A stretch of DNA of 64,000 nt from Chelydra serpentina (GCA_037349315.1 JBAIAC010000057.1:16275501-16339500), one strand, 5' to 3'. Numbered from the stretch's first letter, positions 41,936-54,200 are shown. The notes: generated by a model not told the origin, from the sequence alone. Translations and numbers: made by a program.

Positions 41936-42774
41936 TCTTAGCAGTGCACTAGCATGGCAGCACATCGTTGCCTCTGTCCCATCTGGGTGTTCCCCAAATG
42001 AAGAACCTTCCCTTTCCATTTTAGCCCTCTCCTGCCAGCCATCTGGCCAGCTGCCTACCTTCCTTCCCTTGACCCAAGAATGAAGGGCTTTCGCTTGAAT
42101 GCTTGGACTCGCTGTACATTTCAGTACCAGAACTGATGTTTGGAAATCAATAGCAGGTGTCTTCATGATGACAGGTGAGTCATTTGGAAGCTGGGGCATA
42201 CTGGGGGACAGCTATTCAGGGTCCTTTATTCGGAAAGGTTCTGGAGGCTGCCAGGAAAATGAGCGAGGAGATGGCAGTTCATTGGCTTAGCCAGAGGCCA
42301 CAGCATCATGGCATAGATGCTGTAGCAAAAAGGAACTCACCCATCATGCTCCATGAAATCCAATAAATACTGGCCACAATTCCAATAGCCCTCCTCAAAA
42401 TAGGACAAACTTCCTGTCCTTAGGCCATAGCTCATTGGCTTAGTGCAATGCTGCGCTTGTCTTCAATGGCCTGTAAAATGAGGATGAAGCTACTCAGGCA
42501 TTCAGAGTCCTTTGGATTGTAAGGGGTTCTGGGAGGCAGGTGCTTTTAGAGCTTTTTGACATGGATCGCATAGCAGTGGGGGAAGAAGCAGGGAAGGCGA
42601 GAAAGCCAGGTGACTGAAAAGTAAGTGCAGCTGGGCAGGGGACATGGCTGAGAGGGAGAGATGAGTAGCTGGGATGGACCAGTGGCTCTTTCCTGGATGT
42701 CAATCGGATTCCGATTATTTCAGAAGACTCCAGGCATAGTCAGAAAAGCCCAGTGGCAACAACAGAGGTAAGGT
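41936..42774. other. No gene recognised
   Basis: Unique-looking. Nothing is supported. Confidence 0.4.
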
Positions 42775-43004
42775 GTTGACAGGGCCAGACCATGGGCAGC
42801 CGGCATGCACTGGACAGTTACCAAGCTGCAGTCAGGAGACGTAGCAAAGTCGGTGCTGAGCCAGGTCAGAGTACCAGGAAGTCAGGGACAGGCACCGTGT
42901 TGCAGGCACGAGGCAAGTAGCAGAGTCAGGAACAAACTGGGGTCAAGACCCAGAGTGAAAGGTTCACAGTAAGGCAGAAGCCCAGAGTCTAAGAATGAAA
43001 ATAA

Positions 43005-43092
43005 GAAAGAAAAACTTGTAGCACCTTAGAGACTAACAAATTTATTTCAGCATAAGCTTTCGTGGGTTAGTACCCACTTCATCGGATGCATG
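43005..43092 (-). mobile_element. Penelope-like element 3' end
   Basis: ACTTGTAGCACCTTAGAGAC, TTATTTCAGCATAAGCTTTC and GTGGGTTAGTACCCAC are the reverse complement of the PLE end. The copy may extend to about 43140. Similar GAATGAAAATA strings flank it (42996 and 43094) and could be a target duplication or chance. Confidence 0.8.
43048..43085 (-). ncRNA. Hammerhead-like core (degenerate)
   Basis: Minus strand: CCGATGA (canonical CTGATGA with one change), stem II GTGGGT-ACTA-ACCCAC, GAAA, stem III AGC-TTAT-GCT, then G where a non-G is required for cleavage. The core is recognisable, but both the CTGA box and the cleavage base are mutated, so this copy should be inactive. Confidence 0.6.
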
Positions 43093-43320
43093 GAATGAAA
43101 ATATACTTCAGACAGATATTTATACAGTCAGAGAAACATGATGGTCCAGGTGTATAGACCAATCTTAAGAGTCTAAGGTTCACTGGAACAGAAGCAAAGA
43201 GGCAAGCTCCCTAGTTTATATACCAGCAAGGGCCAATCAGTGAGCTGCCGGGGGGGCGTCATTCAGGTCCTGGTGGGTGGTACTTCCTGCACAGTGTCTA
43301 GCTTTATAGGGTCCCCCCAG

Positions 43321-44555
43321 TGAAAGCCCAGCCTGACCTCTCAGAGGTGATGTGGAAATGTCAGCAGTCCAGAACCTCTATAGGCCCAGGTTCCAGTCCT
43401 GCAGGTACTTACAGACGTGAATTGTGATAGAGATGGAAGGAGTGAGAGCAGCAGAAATACACTGTACATAGAAACACAATGTTGGTTTGTCATTTTGAAA
43501 TGTTTCATTCGACCTGAATGAATTGTTTTGTTTTTCATTTTGGTGAGAAAAACTGAGAAATTTCAGTTTTGGTTCAAAACTAACCAATTAATTTTCTTGA
43601 TCCTTCATTTTGGACACCAAACAAAACCCACTTATTCATCCAGGTCTCTCTGTGATGCTGTGAAGCTCAAAACAGCCAAAGCCAAGCAGATCAGCCCAAC
43701 CATGTCCAGCCATGCGTCATGTCCTGCCTAAAGGCAGATGGTGAGAGGGACATGTGTCCATTTGTCACAGAGCCGAAGAAATACGCAGTCAGAATGATTG
43801 AAGTACTGGAGAGGACGTTATCTGTGCTTACTGTGCCAGGGAGTTCCATGAGGTTAAGGTTAAGTGAGTTTAACTAAAATGTGTTAAGCTTTGTTTGAAA
43901 GGGGGAAAAGCATTTTTAAAATCTCAGCCAAAGTGTTTTGCAACAAAATAACATCATAAACAACACAGCCCTTCAGAGGTGCCTGCTGGTTGTGGAGTTA
44001 ATCTTCCCCTTTATGAATTAGAACACTGAAGTTCCTGCCACTGCAGGAGAGAGGAAACCTCTGTTTGTGACTTGAAAGGGGCTGAATCCTAAGGGCTGGG
44101 AAGAGTTGAATCCCTTAGCTTGCAAACCTGTGAGTAAACCCTGCTCATCTTTGCGAGCGCACTGCCGTGGTGGGTTGCTCCTGCTGCAAAATGCACTAGC
44201 TAGGTTGGGACTGAAAGGCCCGTCACAGGTCTGTGCTTTTCTAACACTGCTTGCAACCACACATGAAAGTGATTGCACCAGTGCACCAGCATTGCTAGCA
44301 CCAGTGTAATTGCATTGACCTGGAGCAAGACTTGTCGTCACTGTAGCCCACATCACTTGGCACTATTGCAATGCTTAACTGCTGGCACTACAGGTGCATG
44401 GTTGGTTGCAATGGGGCTTCCTGCAAAGTCCTACAATGCTCCTGCCTCCCCTTCAGTATTACTCTACGGTGGGAAATGTCTCCTGTGCTCCTGTCGCTGC
44501 CTTGTTTGAGCTACTGCAGCATCTGTAATTTTATGCCCTCAACACTTCTGTTAAT
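43321..44555. other. No gene recognised
   Basis: Unique-looking. A partly self-complementary AATGAAACATTT-type stretch lies near 43490-43600 (CATTTTGAAATGTTTC). No gene is supported. Confidence 0.4.
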
Positions 44556-44560
44556 ATGGG

Positions 44561-45704
44561 TGTGACTCCATATGCTTTATGAAAATATGCTTATGAGTGT
44601 GAATATGATGTAACTGGAATATGTCTTATGCAAATGGTCTCTTGTAAGGTATCATTACAAAGCTTATAATCTACTGAGTTTGTTCATCCTATTTGTTTGC
44701 ATGTATTATTTCTATCTCTGGAGTTAGGAGAATAAGATATAAACTTGTATTACTGATGTAAACATATTAAGTGGAACCCATTAAGGGTGCTTCAGAATCA
44801 ATGAACTATGAATGGCTCTGTTTACTTGCAAACCTTCCTGTGTACATGTGGGCCAGCCCAAGAAGAATGGAGGCTGGGGTCTCACAGGACATGTGACCAT
44901 GTCACATGATACTGGAATCCATCTTAAATCTGGTGCTTTTCCATTTAGGAGGAGGGGTGGGGACCCAGAGAGATAAAAGATTCCCATCTTGTGCCAAAGC
45001 TATAAAAAGGGGTGGAACAGGACAAAGGGGGCTGCCAGTCATGAGAAAACCTCTAGTTACCACCTGAGATGTCTGCTGGAACTAACAGGGTCTGTACCAA
45101 GAGAAAGAACTGGGCCCAGACTAGGAAGGAATCTAGTCTGTGAAAGAAGCTTATTGGAACATCTCTGAGGGTGAGATATTACCTGTAATCAGTTTCTTAA
45201 TGTATTAGGCTTAGACTTGCATGTTTTTGCTTTATTTTGCTTGGTGACTTACTTTGTTCTGTCTGTTATTACTTGGAACCACTTAAATCCTACTTTTTAT
45301 ACTCAATAAAATCACTTTTGTTCATTAGTAAACCCAGAGTTAGTGATTAATACCTGGGGGACCAAACAGCTGTTCATCTCTCTCTATCAGTGTTATGGAG
45401 GGCGGACAATTTATGAGTTTAAAGCTTTATACAGAGTAAAACTGATTTATTTGGAGTTTGGATCCCATTGGCAGCTGGGTGTCCGGGTGCTGGAGACAGG
45501 TAAACCTGCTGAGCTGTTTTCAGTTTAGTCTGCAGCTTTGGGGGCATGGCCCGGACCCTGGGTCTGTGTTGCAGCAGGCTAGCAAGTCTGGCTTAACAAG
45601 GCAGGGTTCTGGAGTCCCAAGCTGGCAGAGAAAATGGGCTCACGGGTAACTTCAGCACGTTAGGTGACAGTCCCAAGGGGGTCTCTGTGACCAAACCCGT
45701 TACA
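44561..45704 (+). mobile_element. ERV-type solo LTR with ATGGG duplication
   Basis: ATGGG flanks both sides (44556-44560, 45705-45709). It starts TGTGACTCCATATGC and ends CAAACCCGTTACA. AATAAAATCAC near 45306 is a polyadenylation signal, and TATAAAAAGG at 45001 is a TATA box. Same family as 34509-35697, opposite strand. Confidence 0.93.
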
Positions 45705-46943
45705 ATGGGCCAGGCCTTAAGATTTCTCTTGTTACAACAATAAGGATTATTTTTATGCAGACTGACGCCATTTCACCTTACGAAGCATGTGCTGTTTAAT
45801 ACACTGGAAAAGGGTCACACTGAAACAAGTACTGGTCTTGTTGTGGACAGCTACTTCCACAGACCCTTGCTCCAGGAACCTGTGCTGGGGCTGATGGGAG
45901 AGGTAGCCACAATGCATCAATACAGCACCAGCGGAGGGAAGGAAGGGGGCTGTCACCTAGGGTGCCAAGTTAAATGGGGCGCCAAATTCGAGGGAAAAAA
46001 TCAAATGATGAAAAATGAAAAAGAGGAAAAACATACAAATAAAATAACAAAGATGTCATTATTTCAATTCCCGTGCGCGTATGGAGGGAATATGAATTAT
46101 AATGAATTTCTCTACATTTATGAGAATGTATTAATATGGCAAATATTTTATTTACTGCAAAAATAAATAACATTTTAGCAAAAAAACCTTTCAGTTTGCA
46201 ACGTAGGGTCATGATGACCCACTCCGCAATTTTGATAAGCAATAATTCAGCCACAGTGAAACACATCCGCCAGCGGCAAGAGCTGCAATGCTAGTGACAC
46301 CTAACTCAAATATATATCAAGGTCGCATAGACAGAAATTCATGTAGAGTGGAGATATTGTGAGTTGATACATGTCAAACGGTCATTTTAACACACGTCTC
46401 AGATAGATGGTTAAGAATCGAGCAAATATTGTGGAAAATTGTGTTTCTTGGGGCCAAAGAATAAAGAATAACATCTTTCAGCATTAGAAATCCAAAATGT
46501 GAGTATCTTTAAGCATTATTAAACCTTAGCGTTATTATTGGGCTGTATAATTATGAAATTTTCTTTGTTATAACTGGCTCTTGTGTAATAAATAAGATCC
46601 ATAAAAGAAAAGTAACAGCATTAACACTTAATAGACTATGAAAGTGATGACGTCACACTCCAAACGGGTAACCCTGAGGAAGGGTATTACTTTCCAAACA
46701 ACACGTGTTGGGTTATAACGTCGAAAAAGGTCATTTTGTTTCCATGTAGACGCTGTAACTGACTGTTTTAATACGTAAGTGAGTGTATGTTACTAATCAT
46801 TGAACCTTTAAGCAGTGAAAAGATGTGTTGGGATGGCTGCAATGTGGTTTAAATCACTAACCATGTGATGTGTCAGCCATCCTCAATGCTATAATGCTTG
46901 CAGTTGGGAGCACAGTTAGTACATAACAATATTCAAATGCCCC

Positions 46944-47197
46944 ATGGCAGAAAGAGGAAAAAGAAAACCCTCAGGAGCTGAGTATCATAAATGAAAGGCT
47001 GAGAAGGAAAAGGACCAAGCAAAACAGCAGGGATCCTTCCTGAAATATCTTCTCTTTAATCCAACTAAAGATGGAAGCAGTTCACAGCATCCAGATGAAG
47101 GAATTTTACTTGGAGAGGAGGTTAGCTCACATCCGCATGGAAGCAGTTTGGAACATCAAGACGAAGGTATATTACTTCGAGATGAGGGTAGCTCAAG
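46944..47197 (+). pseudogene. hAT transposase, N-terminal segment
   Basis: MAERGKRKPSGAEYHK, a stop, then KAEKEKDQAKQQGSFLKYLL and repeated acidic units (DEGILLGEEVSS, DEGILLRDEGSS). A basic start followed by a low-complexity acidic stretch is usual ahead of the TTF finger. Cut by the CR1 at 47198, with related DEGSS continuing at 51740. Confidence 0.65.
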
Positions 47198-47233
47198 ATG
47201 ATTCATAGATTCTAGGGCAGGACCAATTACTGT

Positions 47234-50056
47234 TTAGACCATCCCTGATAGACATTTATCTAACCTACTCTTCAATATCTCCAGAGATGGAGATTCCACA
47301 ACCTCCCTGGGCAGTTTATTCCAGTGTTTAACCACCCTGACAGTTAGGAACTTTTTCCTAATGTCCAACCTAAACCTCCCTTGCTGCAGTTTAAGCCCAT
47401 TGCTTCTTGTTCTATCCTCAGAGGCTAAGATGAACAAGTTTTCTCCCTCCTCCTTATGACATCCTTTTAGATACCTGAAGACCGCTATCATGTTCCCTCT
47501 CAGTCTTCTCTTTTCCAAACTAAACAAACCCAATTCCTTCAGTCTTCCTTCATAGGTCATGTTCTCTAGACCCTTAATCATTCTTGTTGCTCTTCTCTGG
47601 ACCCTCTCCAATTTCTCCACATCTTTCTTGAAATGCGGTGCCCAGAACTGGACACAATACTCCAGTTGAGGCCTAACCAGCGCAGAGTAGAGCGGAAGAA
47701 TGACTTCTCGTGTCTTGCTCACAACACACCTGTTAATGCAGCCCAGAATCAAGTTTGCTTTTTTTGCAACGGCATCACACTGTTGACTCATATTTAGCTT
47801 GTGGTTCACTATAAACCCTAGATCCCTTTCTGCCGTACTCCTTCCTAGACAGTCTCCTCCCATTCTGTATGTGTGAAACGGATTGTTCCTACCTAAGTGG
47901 AGCACTTTGCATTTGTCCTTATTAAACTTCATCCTGTTTACCTCTGACCATTTCTCCAATTTGTCCAGATCATTTTGAATTATGACCCTATCCTCCAAAG
48001 CAGTTGCAATCCCTCCCAGTTTGGTATCATCTGCAAACTTAATAAGCGTACTTTCTATGCCAATATCCAAGTTGTTGATGAAGATATTGAACAGAGCCGG
48101 TCCCAAAACAGACCCTTGCGGAACCCCACTCATTACACCTTTCCAGCAGGATTGGGAACCATTAATAACTACTCTCTGAGTATGGTTATCCAGCCAGTTG
48201 AGCACCCACCTTATAGTAGCCCCATCTAAGTTGTATTTCCCTAATTTATTGATAAGAATATCATGCGAGACCATATCAAATGCCTTACTAAAGTCTAGGT
48301 ATACCACATCCACCGCTTCTCCCTTATCCACAAGACTCGTTATCCTATCAAAGAAAGCTATCAGATTGGTTTGACATGATTTGTTCTTTACAAATCCATG
48401 CTGGTTATTCCTTCCTATCACCTTACCACCTTCCAAGTGTTTGCAGATGATTTCCTTAATTACTTGCTCCATTATTTTCCCTGGCACAGAAGTTAAACTA
48501 ACTGGTCTGTAGTTTCCTGGATTGTTTTTATTTCCCTTTTTATAGATGGGCACTATATTTGCCCTTTTCCAGTGTTCTGGAATCTCTCCTGTCTCCCAAA
48601 GATAATAGCTAGAGGCTCAGATACCTTCTCTATTAGCTCCTTGAGTATTCTAGGATGCATTTCGTCAGATCCTGGTGACTTGCAGGCATCTAACTTATCT
48701 AAGTGATTTTTAACTTGTTCTTTTTTTATTTTATCTTCTAAACCTTCCCCCTTCCCATTTGCATTCACTATGTTAGGCATTCCTTCAGACTTCTCGGTGA
48801 AGACCGAAACAAAGAAGTCATTAAGCATCTCTGCCATTTCCAAGTTTCCTGTTACTGTTTCTCCCTCCTCACTGAGTAGTGGGCCTACCCTGTCCTTGGT
48901 CTTCCTCTTGCTTCTAATGTATTGATAAAAAGTTTTCTTGTTTCCCTTTATTCCTGTAGCTAGTTTGAGCTCATTTTGTGCCTTTGCCTTTCTAATCTTG
49001 CCCCTGCATTCCCGTATTGTTTGCCTATATTCATCCTTTGTAATTTGTCCTAGTTTCCATTTTTTATATGACTCCTTTTTATTTTTTAGATATTGCAAGA
49101 ACTCGTGGTTAAGCCAAGGTGGTCTTTTGCCACATTTTCTATCTTTCCTACCCAGCGGAATAGTTTGCTTTTTGGCCCATAATAGTGTCCCTTTGAAATA
49201 CTGCCAGCTCTCCTCAGTTGTTTTTCCCCTCAGTCTTGATTCCCATGGGACCTTACCTATCAGCTCTCTGAGCTTACCAAAATCCGCTTTCCTGAAATCC
49301 ATTGTCTCTATTTTGCTGTACTCCCTTCTACCCTTCCTTAGAATTGTGAAATCTATGATTTCATGATCACTTTCACCCAAGCTGCCTTCTACTTTCAAGT
49401 TCTCAACGAGTTCCTCCCTATTTGTTAAAATCAAATCTAGAACAGCTTTCCCCCTAGTAGCTTTATCAACCTTCTGAAATAAAAAGTTGTCTGCAATGCA
49501 GTCCAAGAACATATTGGATAGTCTGTGCCCCGCTGTGTTATTTTCCCAACATATATCTGGATAGCTGAAGTCCCCCATCATCACCAAATCTTGGGCTTTG
49601 GATGATTTTGTTAGTTGTTTAAAAAAAGCCTCATCCACCTCTTCCACCTGGTTAGGTAGCCTGTAGTAGACTCCTAGCATGACATCACCCTTGCTTTTTT
49701 ACCCCTTTTAGCCTAACCCAGAGACTTTCAACACTTCCGTCCCCTATGTTCATCTCCACCTCAGTCCAAGTGTGTACATTTTTAATATATAAGGCAACAC
49801 CTCCTCCCTTTTTCCCCTGTCTGTCCTTCCTGAGCAAGCTGTACCCATCCATACCAACATTCCAATCATGTGTATTATCCCACCAAGTTTCGGTGATGCC
49901 AACAATGTCATAGTTGAATTTATTTATTAGCACTTCCAGTTCTTCCTGCTTATTACCCATACTTCTCGCATTTGTATACAGGCATCTAAGATACTGATTT
50001 GATCTTGCCTCCCAGTTTTGCCCTGACCCTCCTATCTCTTTGTCATTAGAGCCCAC
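47234..50056 (-). pseudogene. CR1 ORF2: endonuclease and reverse transcriptase
   Basis: The AP-type endonuclease begins near 49990 (LRCLYTNARSMGNKQEELEV, GITETWWDNTHDW, GGGVALYI, then [10 protein letters not shown] and SDHEIIDF). The reverse transcriptase has NYRPVSLTSVPGKIMEQVI, VVYLDFSKAFDMVSHDIL (motif A), SGVPQGSVLGPALFNIFIN (motif B) and LIKFADDTKLGG (catalytic Asp pair), ending SLEILKSRLDKCLSGMV. It nicks DNA and copies its own RNA at the nick. Two frameshifts break it, at about 49682 and about 48580. All catalytic motifs remain. Confidence 0.95.
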
Positions 50057-50139
50057 GCTCCCTCCTATTTCCGACCCATCTCCCAGGTCCCCATATTCTC
50101 CACTTACCTGTGGGCTTTGCTCACCTGTCTCCGTCGAAC

Positions 50140-51242
50140 CTAGTTTAAAGCCCTCCTCACTAGGTTAGCCAGTCTGTATCCAAATAGGGTCTTTCCCCTC
50201 CTCGAAAGGTGAATGCCATCTCTGCCTAGCAGTTCTTCCTGGATTAGCATCCCATGGTCGAGGAAGCCAAAGCCCTCCTGGCGACACCATCTTCGCAGCC
50301 AAGCATTCATCTCCACGATGCACCTGTCTCTGCCCGTGCCCCTACCTTTGACAGGAAGGATCGAAGAGAATACCACCTGCTCTCCAACTCCTTCACCCAT
50401 ACGCCCAGAGCCCTGTAGTCACTCTTGATCTGCTCAGTGTCACACCTTGCAGTATCATTTGTGCCCACATGGATGAGTAGCATGGGGTAGTAGTCAGGGG
50501 GCCAGATAATCCTTGACAATGCCTCCGTAACGTCTCGGATACGGGTCCCCGGCAGGCAGAATACCTCCCGAGATGAAATATCAGGGCGACAGATGGGCGC
50601 CTCCGTCCCCCTCAGCAGAGAGTCTCCGACCACCACTACCCTACATTTCCTATTCGCAGTGGTGGCAGCAGACTTCCCAGCCTTAGGGGTACGAAGCTTC
50701 TCCTCCTCTGCTGTAGGGGGAGATTCCTTCTCTCCTGTATCAAGAAGAGCATAACGGTTTCCTATTACCACTGCGGCAGGGTTTGGAGCAGGGGTGGAGC
50801 ACTGCCTGCTGCCAGAAGTAACCAGCTGCCAGTGTCCACCCTGAGCCATTTCCTCCTCCACCAGTGGTGTGTCAGCAGTCCTGTGTACTGGGACAGCTAC
50901 CTCAGCTGTCTCCACATGGACACTGTCCAGGAATTGTTCATGGACTTGGATGCTCCTCAATCTAGCCACCTCCTCCTGTAGCTCTCCCACCTGCTGCCTG
51001 AGAGATTCCATCAGCAGGCACCTGTCACATTGGATAGTCCCCCCAGCCTGGATTTCAGTAAGTGGGAATTGCAAGTTACAGTCCCTGCAAAACCACACCA
51101 GGATCTGGGTAGAAGCAGCCATGTTCAGGTGCTCTGCCTGGCTACAGGCGCAGGTGGAGGAGACCGAAGCAGTGCTGGCACAGGTGTTGCGGGCCTTCCT
51201 AACCATCGTAGGCCTCCCTCTGTCAAACTCCCTCTCAAACAA
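50140..51242 (-). pseudogene. CR1 ORF1: zinc-finger and SGNH-esterase protein
   Basis: The N-terminal part has Cys-rich FCRDCNLQFPLTEIQ and TIQCDRCLL (finger-like), then a coiled coil (SLRQQVGELQEEVARLRSIQ). The C-terminal half is an SGNH hydrolase: RVVVVGDSLLRGTE (Ser), LLIHVGTNDTA (Asn) and, after a frameshift near 50350, GRDGIHLSRRGK (Asp-His). CR1 ORF1 proteins are known to carry such an esterase domain and are thought to act with ORF2 in the ribonucleoprotein. One frameshift is the only clear defect. Confidence 0.88.
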
Positions 51243-51711
51243 TCAAGGGAACAGGGTCAGGCACTCAGTCCCAACTGCCACAGCAGCTGAAACTGAAATC
51301 ACCTGAAATCAGAATAAAAAATTAAAATTCAAACAGTCAAACACACACACTCCCACCAACAGCTAGTACTCGCTCTCACCTGGTAGCCTGTTCAGCCACG
51401 GGATCGCTTGCTCTCCCTCTCAAACTCCCCTGTCTGCAGCCCCCTGTCCGCTCTGCTCCCCTGGTCGCTCTGCCTCTGGCTTTAGTTTGGGTTAAAGGCT
51501 TTAGGAATGGCAAGTATACCTCGTCCCCTTCCCACCCCCCTTCCAAACTCCCTGGTCGCTTGCTCGCTGCTTTATAAAGCCCTGGCCTCCCTGATTAGCC
51601 CCGCCCCCTGATTAAGGCTTCTAGGTTTCAAGCCTGGTGTAGAAGCTCACAGCTTCCGACTGCCAGCCACAGCACACGGTCCTTCAAACAAACAAATGAA
51701 CAAACAGACAG

Positions 51712-52260
51712 ACTGATGGAAACTTACTTCTAGATGAAGGCAGCTCACAGCATCAGACTGATATGGAAGTGGAGAAAATGTATTCACCTTCAGAGACACA
51801 TGCAGAAATTGAAGTAAATAAAGTAGAAGGAAGAAAGGATGAGGAAGTTACAAACAAGTTACAGTATGGGGACTGTAAGGGGGTCTCCCTTACTTCAGTT
51901 CTCATGGTCCAGATGTGATGACAGTGTGCAGCAAATTCTCATGGAACATGGACCCAAACAAATTCATGAATTTCCCTTCCCTAAAGATGGCAGTAAAAGA
52001 AAATTCTCTGCTCAGTATTACAAGAGGAAACTCATTAATGGGGAAGAAATTAGTCGAAACTGGTTACAATATTCAGTGTTGAAGGACTCTGTGTTTTGCT
52101 TTTGCTTCAAGTTGTTTAGAAATCAAGCAATTGGTACATCACTTTCTGAAAATTGTTCGAAGGACTGGAAAAAGATATCTTCAATTCTCTCTTCACATGA
52201 AAGAAGTACAGAACATTCAAAATTGGAAAGAACTTGAATTACAATTGAAAAAAGGAAAAA
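51712..52260 (+). pseudogene. hAT transposase, TTF-type zinc-finger segment
   Basis: After the CR1 the hAT frame resumes: LLLDEGSSQHQTDMEVEKM, then DSVQQILMEHGPKQIHEFPF, RKFSAQYYKRKLINGEEISR, NWLQYSVLKDSVFCFCFKLF. This is the TTF-type finger (WLxYSxxKDxxFCFxCKLF), except that the second Cys of CFCCK is Phe. It continues WKELELQLKKGKTIDEE and then stops at the LTR at 52286. There are frameshifts near 51890 and 52130. Confidence 0.78.
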
Positions 52261-52285
52261 CTATTGATGAAGAAAATTTGCATAT

Positions 52286-52814
52286 TGTGACAAGATGGCT
52301 GATGTTCGTATGGTGGGTCCTGCGCTTTTCTTGGGGGTTTGGGGGCTAAGATGCCATCCCTTGCCCCTGCTCTTGTGTGCCAAGGGCCCCGCTAGTGGCC
52401 TGGGAAGGTGGTAGAGGAGGGAAGCGGGGGAGGGATCTTGGTTTGCTGCTCGCTCTGAGTCCCAGCCCCTCTCAATCACTGCGGGTTTCTTATCCTCTTT
52501 CCCCTTGGGTGGGGTTACCCTCGGTCCTTAGATGCTGGGGGAGGGAGTCTCCCTCCCCTGCCGGGGAAGGGTCTCCCTTACTTCGGTTCTCTGGTCTTTC
52601 AAATCTCACAACACACCTCCAAGCTCCAGTCCTCTCTCCGTTCTCCTTCTCCCAGACTGCCTGAAGCAGGGGGATTTATTAGGTTCCTGACAGGACCTTA
52701 ATTGACTACAGGTGCTCCAATTAACCTGTAGCCACCCTCCCTAGTCTACCGGGAACCACGCCTTAATTATAATATTTCCTTTCTACCACTTCTCCCTGGC
52801 CTTCCTGTATCACA
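52286..52814 (-). repeat. Probable 3' LTR of Gypsy 2
   Basis: TG...CA boundaries, with hAT coding sequence directly to the left and Gypsy-side sequence to the right. The purine-biased GTGTGTGTGGGAGATA just inside (minus strand) may be the polypurine tract. The LTR assignment is inferred from position. Confidence 0.5.
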
Positions 52815-52910
52815 TATCTCCCACACACACATACCCTGCTCAACACCACGGGGTTGGGCTACTTGGGACGAGAGACAGTGTTGTCGTGACAGGCTGTCCG
52901 CGTTGCCGTG

Positions 52911-54200
52911 TTAGCTTCTGGCTCTATGCTGTATCCGGAAGTGGAAAGGTCGTAGGGATAGGAACCATCTAGTCACTCGTGCATCCCTCTCCTTGTTTGT
53001 GTGCATCCATTGGAGTGGGGCGTGGTCTGTCACCAGGGTGAACTGCTGCCCAAGCAGGTAGTACCGTAGAATCTCCATGGCCCATTTAACTGCTAGGCAT
53101 TGGTGTACCATTGCTCCCTGGGCAGGAGCTTTCAGCTAAGGTAAAGGATTGGGTGCTCCTCATCCCCCACCATCTGTGAAAGGACAGCCCCAAGTCCTAC
53201 CTCCGAGGTGTCTGTTTGTAGGATGAATTCCTTTTTTAAATCTGGGGCTATGAGCACTGGATGGCTGCAAAGGGCTGTCCTTAGGTCTGTGAAAGCTTCT
53301 TCTGCCGGCTCGGTCCATTTAACTGTCTCCGGGCCCCGAGCTCTTATCAGGTCCGTCAGAGGCACTGCCCTTGTGGCAAAGTGAGGGATGAACCAGCGAT
53401 AGTACCCCACTATCCCTAAGAATGCTCTGACTTGCTTCTTGCGGATCGGGCGAGTCCATTCCTGTATTGTCTTCACTTTGTTCCATTGGGGCTTCACCAG
53501 GACTCTTCTGACTACATAACTGAGGTATCTGTTCTTGGCTAACCCTATTGAACATTTGGATGGGTTAGTGGTGAGGCCAGCCTGTCTAAGAGCATCTAGT
53601 ACCGCTTCTACTTTCCCCCAAGTGTGTCTTCCAGTCAGGACTATGGATTACCACATCATCTAAATAGGAGGTGGCATACTTGGCATGGGGTCAAAGTAAT
53701 CTGTCCATCAATTGTTGGAAAGTCGCGGGGGCCCTATAGAGTCCCAAAGGGAGGGTGGTATATTGGAAGAGGCCATCGGGTGTAGAGAAAGCATTTTTTC
53801 CCTTGGCATCCTCATCCAGGGGGATCTGCCAGTAGCCTTTTGTCAAGTCCAAGGTGGTCAAGTATTGGGCCTTACCTAACTGATCCACCAGCTCATCAAT
53901 ACGTGGTATTGGGTAGGCATCAAATTAGGATACCTCGTTTAACTTCCAGAAGTCATTAGCAAACCTCAGGGTGCCATCAGGCTTGGGGACCAAAACAATA
54001 GGGCTGGACTACTGGCTATGTGATTTCTCAATCACCCCAAGTTCCAGCATCTTCCCTACTTCTGCCCTAATTTCTTCCCTTTTTGCCTCTGGTATGCAAT
54101 ATGTTTTTATCGTCACCCTTGCTCCAGGACAGGTGACAATGTGGTGTTGGATCAGCATCATATGGCCTGGTTGTGTGGAGAACACGTCTTAGTTCCTCTG
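52911..54200 (-). pseudogene. Gypsy 2 pol: reverse transcriptase and RNase H
   Basis: Reading right to left: YCIPEAKREEIRAEVGKMLE, SPIVLVPKPDGTLRFANDF, KAQYLTTLDLTKGYWQIPLD (motif A), LFQYTTLPLGLYRAPATFQQ, SYLDDVVIHS with an intact YLDD (53666-53655), RAFLGIVGYYRWFIPHFATR, then RNase H (EFILQTDTSEVGLGAVLSQM, LAVKWAMEILRYYLLGQQFT, LVTDHAPLQWMHTNKERDAR). Several stops and shifts (about 54010, 53920, 53690-53640, 53540, 53130) disable it. It belongs to a different lineage from Gypsy 1. Confidence 0.92.

Larger units (their letters stand above)
42775..43320 (-). repeat. Gypsy-like LTR, split by a PLE end
   Basis: The plus strand runs TGTTGACAGGGCCAGACC, with repeated GTCAGAG/AGGCAAGTAGCAGAGTCAGG units, to CTAGTTTATATACCAGCAAG and GGGTCCCCCCA. 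On the minus strand GGTATATAAACTAG would be a TATA box. The style matches 37500-37845. A PLE end (43005-43092) sits inside. No target duplication was found. Confidence 0.5.
47198..51700 (-). mobile_element. CR1 LINE, nearly full length (about 4.5 kb)
   Basis: On the minus strand: a 5' UTR (about 51700-51243), ORF1 (51242-50140), ORF2 (50056-47234) and a short 3' end with the AGAATCTATGAATC tail at 47198. CR1 copies are usually short; this one keeps both genes with only a few frameshifts. It lies inside the hAT coding region, whose acidic repeat is on both sides. Confidence 0.95.
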
